DNA from: JARRQJ01 sp963810615
GTDB lineage: Bacteria; Pseudomonadota; Gammaproteobacteria; DRLM01
Assembly (NCBI GenBank): GCA_963810615.1
Contig: CAWEOA010000001.1
Location: 62,001 to 126,000 of the forward strand
Direction of reading: 5' to 3'
DNA length: 64,000 bases
Shown one piece after another: positions 62,452 through 64,000 of this stretch (its first letter is position 1; every line of letters starts with the position of its first letter). A program made the translations under genes and the position numbers. The notes under the pieces were generated by a model. It had not been told where the DNA came from. It did no database searches and saw only the letters and a program-made list of their open reading frames with translations.

Positions 62452-63672
62452 GTGCCCATTAGAAAGGAGACGATCATAGAACCTTCGTTATCACAACCAG
62501 TACGTGCCTCAAAGCCGTCCGGTCCGGCCTTGTTCCGCTTGGGGTTTCGACCTTTTTTTCTGTTGGCGGGGATTGCCGCCGTGGTGCTGATGGCGATTTG
62601 GCTGCTGGGCTATACCAAACGTGATCCACTGCTGACCTATTACGGATCAAGTGGTTGGCATGCGCACGAGATGCTGTTTGGTTATGTGGTGGCGGTGATT
62701 GCGGGCTTTCTGCTGACTGCGGTGCGTAATTGGACGGAAAGCGCTCCCCTGCGGGGAATACCGCTGGCCGCCTTGAGTTCATTGTGGCTGGCGGGACGAA
62801 TCCTGCCCTTGTTTCTGGGTGTTCCTCCCTGGTTGGTGGCCGCGGTCGACCTGGCCTTTTTGCCGATACTGGCGCTGATATTGGCAATTCCCCTGCTGCG
62901 TGCTGGCCAAAAAAGAAATTTGTTCATCCCCGTGCTGCTGCTGGTATTGATGGTGGCCAATGCCTTGGTCCACATGGAGTGGCTGGGTTATGCGATGGAT
63001 AGCGCACGTCTCGGTGTAGTGCTGGCAATCTATACTCTGGTATTGCTGATTACGGCGATTGCCGGCCGGGTAATTCCGTTTTTCATTGAAAGCGCACTGC
63101 CCAAGGTGAAGATACAGCCGCGACCGCTAATAGGATATATGTGCATCATGACGGTGATTATCCTGGCCTTGGCCGACTTGTTTTCGCCCTCGGCCCAGAT
63201 AGTGGTGATATGTGCACTGGCGGCAGCGCTGGTGCATGCGTGGCGTTTGAGCGGCTGGGTGGTGCGGCCCGCCCTGACGCAACCCTTGTTGTGGATATTG
63301 TTGGCGGGTTATGCCTGGCTGGTCGTGGGCTTCACGCTGCTTGCGGTCGCTTATAGCGGATTTATTTCGACCATGATCGCCTTTCATGCCCTGATGGTGG
63401 GCGGCATCGGGGTGATGACTCTCGGCATGATGGCGCGGGTGACACTGGGTCACAGCGGACGTCCGTTGCGCGCCCCGCCGCTGGTGACCCTGGCCTTCAT
63501 CCTGGTGAACATTGCCGCGGCCGTGCGCGTCGCAGGACCGTTGTTGACCCTGCGTTACACGAAGGCGGTGATCGGCGCCGCCGGTGCCTTATGGATCACG
63601 GGTTTCGTGTTATTTTTGCTGGTGTACGCACCAATGCTTATTCAGGCCCGTATCGACGACCGCCCCGGTTGA
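62452..63672 (+). CDS. nnrS: NnrS family membrane protein
   Basis: About 406 residues if GTG 62452 is the start; TTG 62431, overlapping the permease gene, is also possible, and a strong AAAGGAG site (62463-62469) precedes only an ATC/ATA. Twelve hydrophobic spans. NnrS features seen are ALFRLGFRPFFLLAGIAAV, YYGSSGWHAHEMLFGYVVAVIAGFLLTAVRNWT, AGRVIPFFIESALPKV and HALMVGGIGVMTLGMMARVTLGHSGR. NnrS is a haem- and copper-containing inner-membrane protein that relieves nitric-oxide stress and often goes with denitrification. No nitric-oxide reductase is nearby. Confidence 0.92.
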   Translation: MPIRKETIIEPSLSQPVRASKPSGPALFRLGFRPFFLLAGIAAVVLMAIWLLGYTKRDPLLTYYGSSGWHAHEMLFGYVVAVIAGFLLTAVRNWTESAPLRGIPLAALSSLWLAGRILPLFLGVPPWLVAAVDLAFLPILALILAIPLLRAGQKRNLFIPVLLLVLMVANALVHMEWLGYAMDSARLGVVLAIYTLVLLITAIAGRVIPFFIESALPKVKIQPRPLIGYMCIMTVIILALADLFSPSAQIVVICALAAALVHAWRLSGWVVRPALTQPLLWILLAGYAWLVVGFTLLAVAYSGFISTMIAFHALMVGGIGVMTLGMMARVTLGHSGRPLRAPPLVTLAFILVNIAAAVRVAGPLLTLRYTKAVIGAAGALWITGFVLFLLVYAPMLIQARIDDRPG

Positions 63673-63763
63673 TCGCAGTAGCGGCGCAGCGTGGTGATTG
63701 CTGGGGAGCGGGTGTGAATCGAGGACGAGTCAGGGGGATGTCTCCAAATGTGGGGAGATAGAT

Positions 63764-64000
63764 ATGAAAGCATCGCTGATATCCGGGATGGCCAAGCTAG
63801 GACTGGCAACTGTAGTGTGCTGCGTAACGGTGGTGGCGCAGGCGGCTACTCAGCCGCTGACTTACCATGAGCAAGTCCTGGTCCTTGATGGCGAGCGTCG
63901 CAGCGTGCGGGTGCCCGACGGATTTGAATTGGAGTCATTGACAGCGGCGCTGGATGGTCCGCGTTTATTGACGTTTTCCGCCAATGGCGATCTGTTCATC
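63764..64000 (+). CDS. PQQ-dependent sugar dehydrogenase-like protein (5' part)
   Basis: The frame is open from ATG 63764 (GGGGAG upstream) to the window end, 79 codons. A Sec signal (about 1-27, TVVAQAA-TQ) is followed by VRVPDGFELESLTAALDGPRLLTFSANGDLFI, which matches the first blade of the GDH/sorbosone-dehydrogenase-type beta propellers (LPxGFxxExxAxGLxxPRxLxFxxDGxLFV). The catalytic part lies outside the window, so PQQ use cannot be checked. Confidence 0.75.
   Translation, partial: MKASLISGMAKLGLATVVCCVTVVAQAATQPLTYHEQVLVLDGERRSVRVPDGFELESLTAALDGPRLLTFSANGDLFI

Noticed and set aside
1..64000. tRNA genes, rRNA genes, CRISPR arrays, phage integration sites
   Set aside because: None seen; the only regular repeats are coding (RTX, TPR, blade repeats) or the two-gene cassette.

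Overview
The window looks like chromosome from a chemolithoautotrophic gammaproteobacterium. Supporting genes are a phosphoribulokinase (Calvin cycle), a sulfite-oxidase-type molybdoenzyme with its own cytochrome b, a lipid-anchored cytochrome c, an NnrS protein, bacterial-type aspS and nadA, and many Sec-exported and outer-membrane proteins typical of a Gram-negative cell. No rRNA, tRNA, CRISPR array, transposase or phage gene was seen. The species cannot be named from sequence reading alone.

Layout. 1-7.3 kb is housekeeping: a 5' part of a thymidine/AMP phosphorylase family gene and an Atm1-type ABC exporter on the minus strand, then an FmdB zinc ribbon, a second FmdB copy broken by a stop codon, a DUF502 membrane protein, aspS and nadA on the plus strand. 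A 31-residue membrane microprotein with a very strong ribosome binding site lies between the two FmdB copies.

7.6-41.5 kb is an accessory surface region with long non-coding gaps. It holds an RTX/DUF4114 lipoprotein, a small OM barrel, a TPR protein, several very large secreted beta-propeller proteins (one broken by at least seven frameshifts), two tandem TPR-O-GlcNAc-transferase-like glycosyltransferases and a lactonase-like propeller. At its centre (23.1-29.4 kb) is what I consider the most interesting system: small Sec-secreted, Gln/Asn/Gly-rich proteins sharing a new signature (Y-x-W-[DT]-D-x-H-[ST]-x-D-A-S-[ST]-N-K-G) and a leader-like motif just after the signal peptide. They are followed, in a translationally coupled set, by a periplasmic C39 cysteine peptidase (FapD-like) and then an outer-membrane barrel resembling FapF. 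This has the architecture of a Fap-type functional-amyloid secretion locus with subunits unlike the Pseudomonas FapB/FapC I know. A two-gene subunit cassette is duplicated almost perfectly (1.07 kb), and another paralogue lies 11 kb upstream.

41.7-49.3 kb carries a cytochrome b/molybdoenzyme pair, small Met-rich exported proteins, an OM barrel, a SlyD-like FKBP, a DUF1993 protein, a ferredoxin-NADP reductase and phosphoribulokinase. 49.5-58.9 kb is a five-gene minus-strand operon of circularly permuted ATP-grasp, alpha-E and transglutaminase proteins, a widespread but poorly understood peptide-forming system. 59.2-64 kb holds a truncated receiver domain, a GNAT acetyltransferase, cytochrome c, a DUF938 methyltransferase, an internally deleted SLC13 permease, NnrS and the start of a PQQ-type sugar dehydrogenase.

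All functional names rest on motifs and family resemblance read by eye; no database search was run.
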